64,000 nt of DNA from CAITJF01 sp032654645 (GCA_032654645.1 JAULAW010000004.1:1-64000), one strand, 5' to 3'. Shown: positions 18,175-27,156, counted from the first letter of the stretch. Program-made: numbers and translations. Notes: generated by a model not told the origin, from the sequence alone.

Positions 18175-18461
18175 ACTCTCGTTGAAATATAAAAAACACA
18201 ATAATTATTGTTTCCCAGCATAACTCACTCCATTACAGAGCAACTCCAGAATTATCTCCCGCAATTCTGTGCTAGGCACTACACGATGCACAGTTTCTTC
18301 TCAGGAATTTCTCCAAAATCCACTTCTAAAATCTGCTACCGCAGTTTCTGACGCTCAGTTTTTTCTCGCAAAAAATCGCATTTTTTATCTGCTAATTTGG
18401 TTCTACGTTCATGAGAAATTTTTCAGGGACGTATTCGTTAACCAACCAAAGGAGCATTGCC
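18175..18461. other. AT-rich intergenic, chromosome-to-mobile-element boundary candidate
   Basis: A sharply AT-rich stretch between parC and the excisionase gene. It contains a perfect 14-bp palindrome ACAATAATTATTGT (18198-18211) and several CTG/TTCTG-rich near-repeats (18260-18390). It has no gene. A left attachment site or the xis-int promoter could lie here; I could not find a matching direct repeat elsewhere. Confidence 0.4.
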
Positions 18462-18692
18462 ATGAACCAGACTTATCTGACAACGGACGGGCTTTCCGAG
18501 CGCATCCATTACGACCCGAGAACCATCCGCGAGCGCCTCAAGGACAGCGTGCTGATCGAGGGCGTGCATTACATCCGCCCGTTCGGGGGCCGCAAGATTC
18601 TCTACATCTGGGAAACGATCGAGCGCGACATGAAACTGACGGCTGGCTCTCTCGCCATCCCCATGGCAAACGGGGAGGTGTGCTATGGCTAG
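18462..18692 (+). CDS. Excisionase-like small DNA-binding protein
   Basis: A 76-residue basic protein with an N-terminal helix-turn-helix (YLTTDGLSERIHYDPRTIRERL) and the strand pair VHYIRPFGGRKILYIWETIE. This is the layout of small excisionases paired with DUF3596-type integrases. A strong AAAGGAG lies 8 bp before ATG 18462. It overlaps the integrase gene by 8 nt (ATGGCTAG). It would direct the integrase toward excision. Confidence 0.75.
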   Translation: MNQTYLTTDGLSERIHYDPRTIRERLKDSVLIEGVHYIRPFGGRKILYIWETIERDMKLTAGSLAIPMANGEVCYG

Positions 18693-19953
18693 TATTCAAG
18701 TTCGCAAGAGAACAAACTGCCTGATCATCGATTTCTACTATCGCAGTGAACGTTGTAGAGAGCAAACCGCGCTTCAAGACAACGCGGTCAACCGCAAGAA
18801 AGTGCAGAAGCTGGTTGAGCGCATCGAATCTGAAATCGCCGCAGGCACCTTTGACTACAACCGCTTTTTCCCGGGCAGCAAAAATGCGGAAAAATTTATC
18901 GTTTCATCTGCGCCATCTCTTGCGCCTAATCCGGTCGCCCAGGCAGTTTCAGAGGCGATGAACCAGAGCACGCCGGGTGTTGCCGGCACGCCGTTGCTCC
19001 GTGATTTTGTCGAAACGTGGTTCACCGAGAAGGAAGTCGAATGGCGCCGCTCTCACAAGAAAAACGTCCGTGCCGACCTGGATGGCCGCGTCATCCCGCG
19101 TTGGGGTGATCGGGAGGTCGGCCGAATCACCAAGGCAGACATTCTTGCATACCGTGCTGAGCTCTCCAAAGACCAGGCACGGGGCAGGAAAACCATGCTG
19201 TCCAACCGCCGCATCAACATCATAACTAATCTGTTGAGGCAGATCATCAATGAAGCCGCCGACCGCCATGATTTTCGCACACCGTTCCAGAATATCAAAC
19301 AGCTTAAGGTGAAACGGACGGATGTTGATCCGTTCACAATGGATGAGGTGAGGCTGATCCTGGCAACCGTTCGCCCCGATTTTAAAAGCTATTACACCGT
19401 TCGCTTCTTTACCGGAATGCGGTCCGGCGAGGTGGACGGGTTGAAGTGGAAGTATGTGGATTTCGAGCGCAAGCAGATCCTGGTTCGGGAAACGATAGTG
19501 CAAGGCGAAGAGGAATACACCAAGAACGACTATTCACAGAGGGATATTCAAATGTCGCAGGCGGTGTACGACGCGCTCAAAGCCCAAGAAAAAGTGACAA
19601 AGGGAAAATGTGACTTCGTATTCTGCACCCGGAATGCCAAGCCGCTCGACAACAAAAACGTGACCAATCGAGTTTGGTTTCCAATATTGCGTCACTTGGG
19701 GTTAAAAACCAGGCGCGCGTATCAAACCCGCCATACCGCAGCCACCTTGTGGCTGGCCTCGGGCGAGAACCCGGAATGGATCGCGAAGCAGATGGGACAC
19801 TCTACGACAGAAATGTTGTTCCGCGTGTACTCGCGCTTCGTGCCCAACCTGACCCGGCAGGACGGCAGCGCGTTCGAGCGGCTCCTGCTGCAAAGTGGAG
19901 CGGCCCAGCCTCACCAGGCTGAAACCGTGGCCGAGGAGGTTTGCCATGAATAA
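18685..19953 (+). CDS. Tyrosine-type site-specific integrase (DUF3596 arm domain)
   Basis: A 422-residue phage/ICE-type integrase. Residues 1-60 form the DUF3596-like arm-binding domain, about 100-200 the SAM-like core-binding domain, and 220-390 the catalytic domain. Catalytic residues are seen in FFTGMRSGEVDGLKW (Arg), YQTRHTAATLW (the first His of HxxR is Tyr, as in many relatives), QMGHSTTEM and FRVYSRF (the nucleophilic Tyr). The frame is intact. It overlaps both neighbours by 8 nt, forming an xis-int-HD transcription unit. Confidence 0.92.
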   Translation: MASIQVRKRTNCLIIDFYYRSERCREQTALQDNAVNRKKVQKLVERIESEIAAGTFDYNRFFPGSKNAEKFIVSSAPSLAPNPVAQAVSEAMNQSTPGVAGTPLLRDFVETWFTEKEVEWRRSHKKNVRADLDGRVIPRWGDREVGRITKADILAYRAELSKDQARGRKTMLSNRRINIITNLLRQIINEAADRHDFRTPFQNIKQLKVKRTDVDPFTMDEVRLILATVRPDFKSYYTVRFFTGMRSGEVDGLKWKYVDFERKQILVRETIVQGEEEYTKNDYSQRDIQMSQAVYDALKAQEKVTKGKCDFVFCTRNAKPLDNKNVTNRVWFPILRHLGLKTRRAYQTRHTAATLWLASGENPEWIAKQMGHSTTEMLFRVYSRFVPNLTRQDGSAFERLLLQSGAAQPHQAETVAEEVCHE

Positions 19954-20914
19954 TTTTGATGATATGAAGCTGCTGGAAGCCTTGCAGGAGCAGATGGGGG
20001 AAGAGTTTGCCCCGCCAAACCTGGGCTTGTTGCCAAGGGTGTTCCGCCTGGTCTCGATCGACCATGAGAAAGAGGGGGAGCGGCAAACCCGTCGCACGGC
20101 AACCATCTTCCATGAAAAGACGGCATTGAGGGTATGCTGGGTAACGGGTGCTCCCGACACCAGGTTGAAGCCGGGTGAACTGGTGTCCCCCCGCTGGTTT
20201 GGGGCCTCCTCGTACGAGCATGGTGCCATCCGGATCAGGCGCCTGGTACCGCTGGGGCGCCCGGATACCTGGGAGAACCTGTTCCATACCGTACCGCATG
20301 GCTGGGTGGAGGACAGGGAGCTCATCCGGCGGGCGGCCAAGCTGGTGGATGCCTTGCCCCGCCCCTACCGCCATCTCCTCAATGCCCTGTTCTGGGAGGG
20401 AGGGCGCTTCAGGCGGTTCTGCACCTTGCAATCTTCGACGTACGGGCATCATTCCGAGAAACATGGCAGCCTGCGCCATGCGGTGGAGGTCGCCGAGAGG
20501 ATGCGGGATCATTGCAAGGCCATAGGGAAGGGAAGTCTGGCCTTGTGTATCTTGGCGGGGTTGCTGCACGATGCCGGGAAGGCAGATGAATACGGCCTGT
20601 CACCCGAAGGCGAGTGGGTGCCGACCGAGCGGGGCAAGCTCATGTGGCACAGGGTAACGATCATTGAGTGGATTGCCGTGGCCAATGCGAGATGGAATCT
20701 CAATCTGCCCGAGAAGCACTACATGGCGCTGTTGCATTGCCTGATCTCTTCCACCCATGCACCGGATTGGTTGGGCATCAGAAAGCCTGCGCTGCCGGAG
20801 GCAGCGCTCCTCTCGGGCATGGAACAGCCATCCGGCATGGAAGAGCTGATGCGGCGCACCGCGCCCGGAGGCGCGGGTTGGGGCTTATATCATGCCTACT
20901 CGAATGGTCAGTAA
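19946..20914 (+). CDS. HD-domain protein related to TraI_2 relaxase N-termini
   Basis: A 322-residue protein. The C-terminal half carries a metal-dependent HD phosphohydrolase signature: HGSLRHAVEVAERM, then LAGLLHDAGKADEY near residue 205, then MWHRVTIIEW. The arrangement resembles the TraI_2 domain of MOBH relaxases, also seen in the protein encoded at 46142 (MLRHSLEVGLWA, AGICHDLGKVV). The N-terminal 130 residues are not recognised. ATG 19946 overlaps the integrase stop by 8 nt (ATGAATAA) and has GAGGAGG before it. A strong terminator follows. Confidence 0.75.
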   Translation: MNNFDDMKLLEALQEQMGEEFAPPNLGLLPRVFRLVSIDHEKEGERQTRRTATIFHEKTALRVCWVTGAPDTRLKPGELVSPRWFGASSYEHGAIRIRRLVPLGRPDTWENLFHTVPHGWVEDRELIRRAAKLVDALPRPYRHLLNALFWEGGRFRRFCTLQSSTYGHHSEKHGSLRHAVEVAERMRDHCKAIGKGSLALCILAGLLHDAGKADEYGLSPEGEWVPTERGKLMWHRVTIIEWIAVANARWNLNLPEKHYMALLHCLISSTHAPDWLGIRKPALPEAALLSGMEQPSGMEELMRRTAPGGAGWGLYHAYSNGQ

Positions 20915-20932
20915 AAGCAGCCTGCTTGTAAG

Positions 20933-20970
20933 CCACAACGCCCCCGAACCGGGGCGTTGTGGTTCCTGTA
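20933..20970. terminator. Strong hairpin terminator, possibly bidirectional
   Basis: A perfect 12-bp stem: CCACAACGCCCC (20933-20944) and GGGGCGTTGTGG (20951-20962), loop CGAACC. It lies between the convergent HD-protein and HU genes, so it can serve both, though only a short T-run (TTCC) follows on the plus strand. Confidence 0.7.
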
Positions 20971-20982
20971 CAAGGTTGGGCG

Positions 20983-21267
20983 TTACTTCTTGACGCCGTT
21001 CACCGCCGCCTTGAGCGTGGCGCCCGCCTTGAATGCGGGAGCCTTGGAGGCTTTGATCTTCAACGCTTCCCCGGTGGAAGGATTGCGGCCCGCGCGTGCC
21101 GCGCGCTTGCGCACTTCGAAAGTGCCGAAGCCGACCAGGGCGACGCTGTCGCCTTTCTTCAATGTGGCAGAAATGATTTCGATCAGCGCGCCGATGCTGC
21201 GGTCTGCGTCTGCCTTGCTGCTGCCGGTCTTGACTGCCAGTGCTCCGATCAGTTCTTTGCGATTCAT
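20983..21267 (-). CDS. hupB: HU-family DNA-binding protein
   Basis: A 94-residue histone-like protein. The start MNRKELIGALAVKTGSSKAD, the core GDSVALVGFGTFEVRKRAAR and the DNA-bending arm GRNPSTGEALKIKASKAP all match HU. The frame is open upstream, but ATG 21267 with AGGAGACAC before it is the normal start. HU often acts as a recombination cofactor; here it sits beside integrase and recombinase genes, but it may be a chromosomal copy. Confidence 0.93.
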   Translation of the reverse strand: MNRKELIGALAVKTGSSKADADRSIGALIEIISATLKKGDSVALVGFGTFEVRKRAARAGRNPSTGEALKIKASKAPAFKAGATLKAAVNGVKK

Positions 21268-21459
21268 GCGTGTGTCTCCTCGTGGTTTGGGAAATGAAGC
21301 GGTGCGGATTGTTATGTATTTTGGGGGAGATGGCAATGGCGACATTGGCCGATGCCGATGTGGATGAAGCATGGCCTATAAGTTGCTAGTCATTGCCATA
21401 GGCTTGCAATATCATGCACCGGCTCCGAACACGCCAAGAAACTTAACCAACAACCGAAT

Positions 21460-21572
21460 ATGCAGATTTTCCTTAACGGCTTACTCCAAGGCATTCTCTT
21501 CGGTGCCATTGGCGTGGCGTTTGCGCTGGTGTATCGCACCACCAAGGTGTTCCACCTCGCCCTTGGAGGAAT
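21460..21572 (+). pseudogene. 5' fragment of a LivH-type branched-chain amino-acid/urea permease gene
   Basis: Thirty-eight codons from ATG 21460 read as the start of a LivH-like ABC permease (QIFLNGLLQGILFGAIGV, then FALVYRTTKVFHLALGG). Similarity ends at 21572, where the truncated recombinase sequence on the other strand begins. The rest of the permease gene is not in the window, so this is the edge of a deletion or insertion. Confidence 0.75.
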
Positions 21573-21573
21573 A

Positions 21574-21998
21574 GGTGCTCCGTAAAGCAGCAAAAGCAAG
21601 GCCCTGAAAACGAAATCGTCGATCGAAACTCGGCCTGAACACGCCGATGGGACAGCGTCGAGCAAGCGTTTGAGCTCGGATTGGGAGTATATGTATGGTA
21701 CGAATGCCGGGGCGTCAAGCCTCGGAATTCTATGGGGTAGAGGCACCTTGCTGACGAAGCCACGCGCCAAGGCAAAGCGATATAAACCCGATAGCACGTG
21801 GTGCTTCTTAACCCAGTACGCGGTCACAGGCCCTTGGCTGTTTAGAAAGGCGAGCACAGCTTCAGCATCGATGCTTGCCAGGGTTGCATCGCCGACCGCC
21901 CTGCAAAATGATCCGAGCAGAGCGTCCTCTGACTTGAACCGGTGCCCCAAGGCGCGCTTGTGTGAGAGGTGCATGGAAATTAGCGTCGATAGGTTCAT
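21574..21998 (-). pseudogene. 3'-truncated tyrosine recombinase (second of a tandem pair)
   Basis: Begins at ATG 21998, overlapping the stop of the upstream recombinase by 4 nt (ATGA). About 140 residues are present: the N-terminal core-binding domain (KRALGHRFKSEDALLGSFCR, VLSGLYRFALARGFV) and the beginning of the catalytic domain, ending at LLLLLYGA. The expected continuation with the first catalytic Arg (GLR) is missing, because the sequence switches to the permease fragment near 21573. The overlapping arrangement recalls RIT (recombinase-in-trio) elements, of which the third gene would be lost. Confidence 0.75.
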
Positions 21999-23238
21999 AG
22001 CAGCCTCCCCAGATCGAGTTCGGCCACTTGGCGCAGGCCAATTAGATCGATCTTGGTATAGCCCAGGGTCGAATTGGCGCTGCGATGACCGAGATGATCG
22101 CCAATTTGTTTCAGGGAAAACCCCGATGAAAGGAGATGACTCGCACAGGCGTGACGCAGACAATGCGCCCCGCGTGGCGACAGGGTGAGTCCAAGGTTGC
22201 TTAGACGGGAGTGTGCGATGGGTGTAATACTCGCCGCAGACAACGGGCGAATGGGTGCATCGAGCGTCAGAAACAATGTTCGATGACCGCATCTCGGTCT
22301 CACGTCGCGCAGGTAACGCAAAATGGCTTCGCCCACGGTGGGCAGCAATGGGTAGCACTGAGTGAGACGTTGTTTCGGTCGCGCAATGTGAATCAGTCCT
22401 CCTTCCCAATCCAGATCGCCCAACTGCAACCCGGCAATCTCGCCTCGTCGCAGTCCGTATTGCGCCAGCAACATCAAGATCGCGTGGTCGCGAATATCTG
22501 CGGGGCTATCGCCGCCAGTGCTGTCAAGGAGGCGCTGTACTTCTTCCCATTCAGGCCCCTCCGGGATTCCTTCGCGGGCATATAACCGTGGTGATTCGAT
22601 GACTGCGGCAATTCCCTTATCACACCAGCCTTGGGCTTCGGCGAAGCTGAAGAAGCTGCGCAAGGAACTTGCCAACGCGGCCAAAGAGGCACGTTTCCAA
22701 CCTTGTTTGCCCTTCGCCTCAATGAAAGCATCAACATCGGAAATGGTTATTGCTTTCAATGTATCCCTGGATGGTGGCAGTCCAGCAAAGAACCAGGCCA
22801 AGCGCTCACAACGTGTTGTAATCGTCACTGGCGATAGGCCACGTTCTTCACGCATGTGTCGGGCAAAAAAATCAATCAGCGCAGTGAAATTGTTCTGTAC
22901 CTTGGGGATAGTTGAAGGGTTCCCATGTGCCGTACCCATTCCGTCGCGAAGTGGATAAACATCTGGCGCGTCCACACAGACTCCTTGGCACGTATACCTT
23001 GGCGTTTGAATCGCATACGGCGATCCACAGCCAGTTCAATGTCCTGCGTAGACACGTTGCCGTGGTCAATGTCAATGCTGTTTGCGACAGCCAGGAGAAT
23101 CCAGGCGATCTTCCGAAGCATAGAGTATGAGTAACCTTCCTTCGCACAATGCTTAAGAAATTCTTCTCTCGCCTCTGCGAGCGACCCCTCACGGTAGCGT
23201 GCCAAGATGGTGGGGGACTTGAATAAATCTTCGATCAT
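21995..23238 (-). pseudogene. Tyrosine recombinase, frameshifted (first of a tandem pair)
   Basis: Two frames together give a complete recombinase of about 414 residues. From ATG 23238 the N-terminal domain runs (LFKSPTILARYREGSLAEA to QMFIHFATEWVRHMG). Near 22915 the reading continues in another frame (NNFTALIDFFARHMREERG to the end). The catalytic set is complete in the second part: YGLRRGEIAGL (Arg), HCLRHACASHLL (HxxR), DHLGHRSANSTLGYTKID (His, Tyr). The span is 1244 nt, which is 2 mod 3, fitting a single-base loss or a sequencing error. If corrected, it would be a working recombinase. Confidence 0.8.
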
Positions 23239-23500
23239 GATTGATAAGCGCCGGTCAAATCCAGGGCGTGTCGGACGCAATCAAAGACACAGCCGCCAGC
23301 AAAGATACGCCGAGTCCACTCAAGGAGTGGATTCAGAACCGGATTGTTGTAACGTGGCTGTGGGGTTCGTTGATCGTGTACCGCATCTATCTGCTCATGC
23401 TGTTCTGGTTCATCCTGATGCCATTCACCATTGCGGTGGCGATAGACGGGTATTCAACAAGGATGATACGTACTGGACAGTGACAAGTTCTCCTCTCACT

Positions 23501-23845
23501 TCAGTCCTTTTCTTTGGTGAGCCGGAGATTTGATAGCTCTGTAGCCAAATCAATCCACCGATCCATGAGGAGCTTCATGCGCTCGTAGTTTTTCAATTGC
23601 TTGCGGATCGCAGGCAAATCCTTCTTCTTTACAAACTTACTGCTGCTCTTTCCCTTCCGTGTGAAGCTGACCTGATAGTAAGGCCCGTGCTTCTCCGGCG
23701 GTGATGCCTTGCAGCGGCAACCGGGCGAGCCGCAGACATTGTATTGGGTTGACAGGCTGCCAGGCCGCAAGTCCCCCAGCGCGACGAGGTCGCGCTTGAT
23801 CTTCTCGATCTGACGTTCGATCCGGGCTTCCAGCTTGATGTCCAT
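23501..23845 (-). CDS. IS-borne DUF6788-like small protein
   Basis: A 114-residue basic protein within the IS, divergent from the transposase. An N-terminal coiled coil (EARIERQIEKIKRDLVALG) precedes a short Cys-containing strand region (YNVCGSPGCRCKA, GPYYQVSFTRKGKSSSKFV) and a C-terminal helix. This pattern is the DUF6788 type often encoded beside transposases; its role in transposition is unknown. ATG 23845 is preferred. Confidence 0.75.
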   Translation of the reverse strand: MDIKLEARIERQIEKIKRDLVALGDLRPGSLSTQYNVCGSPGCRCKASPPEKHGPYYQVSFTRKGKSSSKFVKKKDLPAIRKQLKNYERMKLLMDRWIDLATELSNLRLTKEKD

Positions 23846-23920
23846 GGCGAAAGCATAGCACTGTTTGGCCGATAGCACTATAATGCTATCGGCTTACACT
23901 TGCGACAGGAGAACTTTGCT

Positions 23921-25330
23921 ATGACACTATGGATCGAGTGGTTGCAAACGGTGCGTTCCCTCCGGCCAGCATGTGGCCGGTCACGCACTTTCTTCTGGAT
24001 GGTTTTTGTCCTGATGGGTTTATGCAGCCGCGCCGACAACGCCGGTGTCACGAGTTTTGTCCGCGTCCTGAACTTCCGGGGCGAGGCCTACCATCGCTTT
24101 CTTCATCTCTTTCACAGCAAGGGCATCGACCTGGATATGCTCACCGCCTGCTGGGTCCGTCTCTGCCTTACCTTGTTCCGCCCATTTCAGGTCGGCCAGC
24201 GCATCGTCTGCCTCGCCGATGGGATCAAGGCACCCAAAGAAGGAAAGCGTATGCCCGCCGTGAAGTATCTGCACCAGCAATCGGCTGGCAATTCCAAGCC
24301 AGAATACATCATGGGCCATTCGCTCCAGGCTATCTCGCTGCTGGTTCACGGCCCTGCCGGGCAGGTGACCGCCGTGCCGCTCACTTCGCGCATTCACGAA
24401 GGCCTGGTGTTTTCCAACCGGGATGCAAGAACCCTGCTCGACAAGCTGGTGGCGCTACTGTTTTCGGTGGCCATCGTCTGGGATCGCCAGGTGCTGCTCA
24501 TCGCCGACGCCTACTATGCAAGCGGCAAGATCATCCGCCCACTCCTGGCCAAAGGGCACCATCTCGTGACCCGCGCCAAAAGCAACGCGGTCGCCTACCT
24601 CCCCGTGCCCGACGTGCCGCATCGCGGCAAAGGGCGTCCGCGAATCTACGGCGACAAGGTTCGTCTCAAGGACCTCGCCAAGGATAATGCCGCTTTCACC
24701 TCCGCTCCCAGCCCCGTCTATGGCGAGAACGACGTGACCGTGCGTTTCCGCTGCGTGGATTTACTATGGCGCCCGGTCGCCCGTATCGTCCGTTTTGTGA
24801 TCGTCCACCACCCGGTTCGCGGAACAATATTCCTGCTGTGCACGGATCTTTCACTTGCACCTCTGGAGATACTCCAGCTCTACGGCTATCGGTTCAAGAT
24901 TGAGCTGGGTTTCCGGCAGGCCGTCCACGTCCTCGGCGCTTATGCCTACCACTTCTGGATGGCTGCCATGAAGCCTCTGCGCCGTGGTGAGGGCGATCAG
25001 TATCTGCATCGCACCACCGATGCCTATCGCGCCGCCATCCGCCGCAAGCTGCGCGCCTACCACATTCATGTGCAGCTCGGCTGCATCGCCCAAGGCCTGC
25101 TACAGCATCTCTCGCTGAACCATACGGCAGAGGTGTGGCGTTGTTTCCGCAGTTGGCTCCGCACCATGAACCCGGCGCTCCCGCCTTCCGAGCTTATCGT
25201 CGCAAACGCACTGCGCACGGCCATTCCAGCATTTTTCTCGTTTCCAAAGCTAGACCCTGGCCTCAAGAAAATAATGGAAAATTACTACCGATATGACCTG
25301 GACTCAGTTACCGACCGAATGGCCGCATGA
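23921..25330 (+). CDS. DDE transposase
   Basis: A 469-residue transposase of the DDE (RNase H-like) superfamily. Candidate catalytic residues are the Asp in VCLADGIKAPKEG, the Asp in VLLIADAYYASG and the Glu in LYGYRFKIELGFRQ, which resembles the Y-x2-R-x3-E motif of IS4-like enzymes without the final Lys. ATG 23921 with AGGAG upstream is preferred to an upstream TTG. The stop is 29 bp from the right terminal repeat. Intact. Confidence 0.88.
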   Translation: MTLWIEWLQTVRSLRPACGRSRTFFWMVFVLMGLCSRADNAGVTSFVRVLNFRGEAYHRFLHLFHSKGIDLDMLTACWVRLCLTLFRPFQVGQRIVCLADGIKAPKEGKRMPAVKYLHQQSAGNSKPEYIMGHSLQAISLLVHGPAGQVTAVPLTSRIHEGLVFSNRDARTLLDKLVALLFSVAIVWDRQVLLIADAYYASGKIIRPLLAKGHHLVTRAKSNAVAYLPVPDVPHRGKGRPRIYGDKVRLKDLAKDNAAFTSAPSPVYGENDVTVRFRCVDLLWRPVARIVRFVIVHHPVRGTIFLLCTDLSLAPLEILQLYGYRFKIELGFRQAVHVLGAYAYHFWMAAMKPLRRGEGDQYLHRTTDAYRAAIRRKLRAYHIHVQLGCIAQGLLQHLSLNHTAEVWRCFRSWLRTMNPALPPSELIVANALRTAIPAFFSFPKLDPGLKKIMENYYRYDLDSVTDRMAA

Positions 25331-25564
25331 ATGGGAATGGAAAAGTTGGCACTGTCCAGATACGTACCTTTCAGTTTTCTTCGCAGTCGCCCATTCGTCA
25401 CAGGATAGGCGTGCTCATCTCCACGGTCGTGATGTCTGGTGTGGCAATCTGGCTGGTGCTGCCGATACCTTTACCCTCAGTCGTTGCTCCTCTGGCGATT
25501 GCATCCATCGGCTGGGCGACCTGGATGTGGGTCAGCAATTTACAGAAGCGAATTTGACTGGAAG

Positions 25565-26068
25565 ATGCTCGCCTTCACCCATATCGCAGCGGGATGTGCA
25601 TCGTCGTTGCTTGTCTCAGGCGCGCTCAACGCGCAACCTTCGCAGGCGATACTTGTGCTTGGCGGTGGAATCTTCGGCAGCATGATGCCGGATATCGACC
25701 ACCCGCAAAGCGCATTTGGCAAACGTGTTCTGCCGCTCTCGATACCGATTGCAACCTTGTTCGGTCATCGCGGCATCACGCACAGCCTGCTCGCTGTTGC
25801 GGGCATGTCGTGGTTGATCTGGTGGTCGCTGCATCATTTGCACTGGCATCAGGGATATGCCGTGCCGGTGGTAGCAGGGGTCGCAACCGGCTACTTGTCT
25901 CACCTGATGGGCGACTGGCTCACCAACTCAGGTGTACCGTTGCTGTGGCCAAGCAACAGGCGGTTTGTTTCGCCGCTCAGGTTATGCACGGGTGATCTGC
26001 GCGAGTATCTTTTGGCGTTCGGGATGTATGGCTGGTCATTGGTGGAATGTTTAAAGATGCTGAAGTGA
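25565..26068 (+). CDS. YdjM-like membrane-associated metal-dependent hydrolase
   Basis: A 167-residue protein of the YdjM/LexA-binding inner-membrane hydrolase family. It has three or four hydrophobic segments with conserved metal-ligand-like motifs: FTHIAAG near the start, GSMMPDIDHPQS, LFGHRGITHSL and SHLMGDWLTNSGV. It follows the DUF4400-like gene by 7 bp, so both likely belonged to one conjugative-element operon. Function in conjugative elements is unknown. Confidence 0.85.
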   Translation: MLAFTHIAAGCASSLLVSGALNAQPSQAILVLGGGIFGSMMPDIDHPQSAFGKRVLPLSIPIATLFGHRGITHSLLAVAGMSWLIWWSLHHLHWHQGYAVPVVAGVATGYLSHLMGDWLTNSGVPLLWPSNRRFVSPLRLCTGDLREYLLAFGMYGWSLVECLKMLK

Positions 26069-26280
26069 ATAATCCAGATTCAGTGCAGCAAGTTTTTGAG
26101 ATTAACCCAGTCACATGCCAATAAGTAACGAGGTTTATCTCGTGCGCGTATTCTGGTTTGGTTTTATATCTGCATGCCCAAACTTTCTCAATTTACTCTG
26201 CTGCGCTGAGGATACTTCTTGCAGAATAGACGTTCCGGTATATTGACATATATTGACAAGTGCCGATGTTATGGAACATC

Positions 26281-26889
26281 ATGACGGACATGAATAAGCT
26301 TGCCGAAAATCTGCTTGATCTGGCTCGAAACAAAGGGCTGATACGCCCGTGTGATCTGACCCCGCTGGGTATTCCGCGTGTTTCGCTGACGCGCGCTGTC
26401 CGTCGCGGGCAGTTGGAGCGGGTCGGGCGCGGTCTTTATGGCTTGCCTGGGCGAGTAGTGTCAGCCCAGGGATCGCTGTCGGAAGTGTCACGCAAGGTTC
26501 CTAAAGGGGTTGTCTGTTTGCTCTCTGCCCTCCGTTTTCACAACCTGACTACCCAAGCGCCTTTTGAGGTGTGGCTGGCGGTTGAAAACAGGGCCGTCAA
26601 ACCGAAACTCGATTACCCGCCGCTACGCATCGTGCGTTTCTCCGGTGCGGCGTTTACCGAGGGGGTCGAAGAACACGTCGTGGATGGCGTGACCGTCCGT
26701 GTCACTGGTGTTGCAAAGACTGTTGCCGACTGTTTCAAATATCGCAACAAGATCGGCATCGATGTCGCGCTTGAAGCGCTGCGTGAGGCTTGGCACGAAA
26801 AGCGAACGACGAGTGATGATATCTGGTACTACGCCAAGGTCTGCCGCGTCGCCAATGTGATGCGCCCGTATCTGGAGAGCATGGCATGA
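26281..26889 (+). CDS. AbiEi-family antitoxin-like regulator, orphan
   Basis: A 202-residue protein with an N-terminal winged helix (LARNKGLIRPCDLTPLGIPR, RRGQLERVGRGLYGLP) and a C-terminal AbiEi-type domain (VVCLLSALRFHNLTTQAP, VTGVAKTVADCFKYRNKIG). In type IV toxin-antitoxin systems AbiEi represses its operon and counters the nucleotidyltransferase AbiEii. No AbiEii gene follows: 26890-27156 has no such reading frame. It may be a solitary regulator or a broken pair. Upstream, TATTGACA is repeated (26242-26258), a possible promoter/operator. Confidence 0.85.
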   Translation: MTDMNKLAENLLDLARNKGLIRPCDLTPLGIPRVSLTRAVRRGQLERVGRGLYGLPGRVVSAQGSLSEVSRKVPKGVVCLLSALRFHNLTTQAPFEVWLAVENRAVKPKLDYPPLRIVRFSGAAFTEGVEEHVVDGVTVRVTGVAKTVADCFKYRNKIGIDVALEALREAWHEKRTTSDDIWYYAKVCRVANVMRPYLESMA

Positions 26890-27156
26890 GGATGCTGCGC
26901 AGATACCTACTGCCACCGTGCTACATTTCTGCTCTACAAGCCAATCAGCATGATTCGTAGGCATGACCGTGCCATTTGAAGACCGTCAAAGAATTGTGCA
27001 ACCTGGCTACCGACAGACAACTCGCCTACCACAAACGTAAAACAGAAAGTTTTTCACGGACAGTTTCCGGCTTTTGCCAAAATATCTATGCCTTCGGGCG
27101 TATCGTATTATCCACAGTGCTGTGTTAGCCTTCCGTCTTTGGAAATTTGACTTCGT

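Larger units (their letters stand above)
23473..25359. mobile_element. Complete insertion sequence, 1887 bp, with TIRs and 7-bp TSD
   Basis: Terminal inverted repeats begin CTGGACAGTG at both ends and match at 17 of the first 21 positions (23473-23493 against the complement of 25339-25359). ATACGTA is duplicated at 23466-23472 and 25360-25366. The element carries two divergent genes: a small DUF6788-like protein (minus) and a DDE transposase (plus). It interrupts the DUF4400-like gene. Both genes are open, so the element may still be active. The family could not be assigned with certainty; the transposase has an IS4-like C-terminal motif. Confidence 0.88.
23241..25557 (+). pseudogene. DUF4400-like conjugative-element membrane protein gene, split by an IS
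   Basis: The left part (23256-23472) encodes a membrane segment (NRIVVTWLWGSLIVYRIYLL, PFTIAVAIDGYSTRMIR). The right part (from 25360) continues with FQFSSQSPIRHRIGVLI and two more hydrophobic helices up to the stop at 25557. Removing the IS and one copy of its 7-bp target duplication restores one open frame (IRT then FQFSSQ). The product resembles DUF4400 proteins of integrative conjugative elements. The 5' end is probably also missing, since recombinase sequence begins immediately upstream. Confidence 0.8.

Noticed and set aside
18198..18211. Terminator for parC
   Set aside because: The 14-bp AT-only palindrome is too weak and lacks a GC-rich stem, so it is only mentioned within the intergenic entry.
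26890..27156. AbiEii toxin gene after the AbiEi-like gene
   Set aside because: No open frame with a nucleotidyltransferase motif is present in this stretch.
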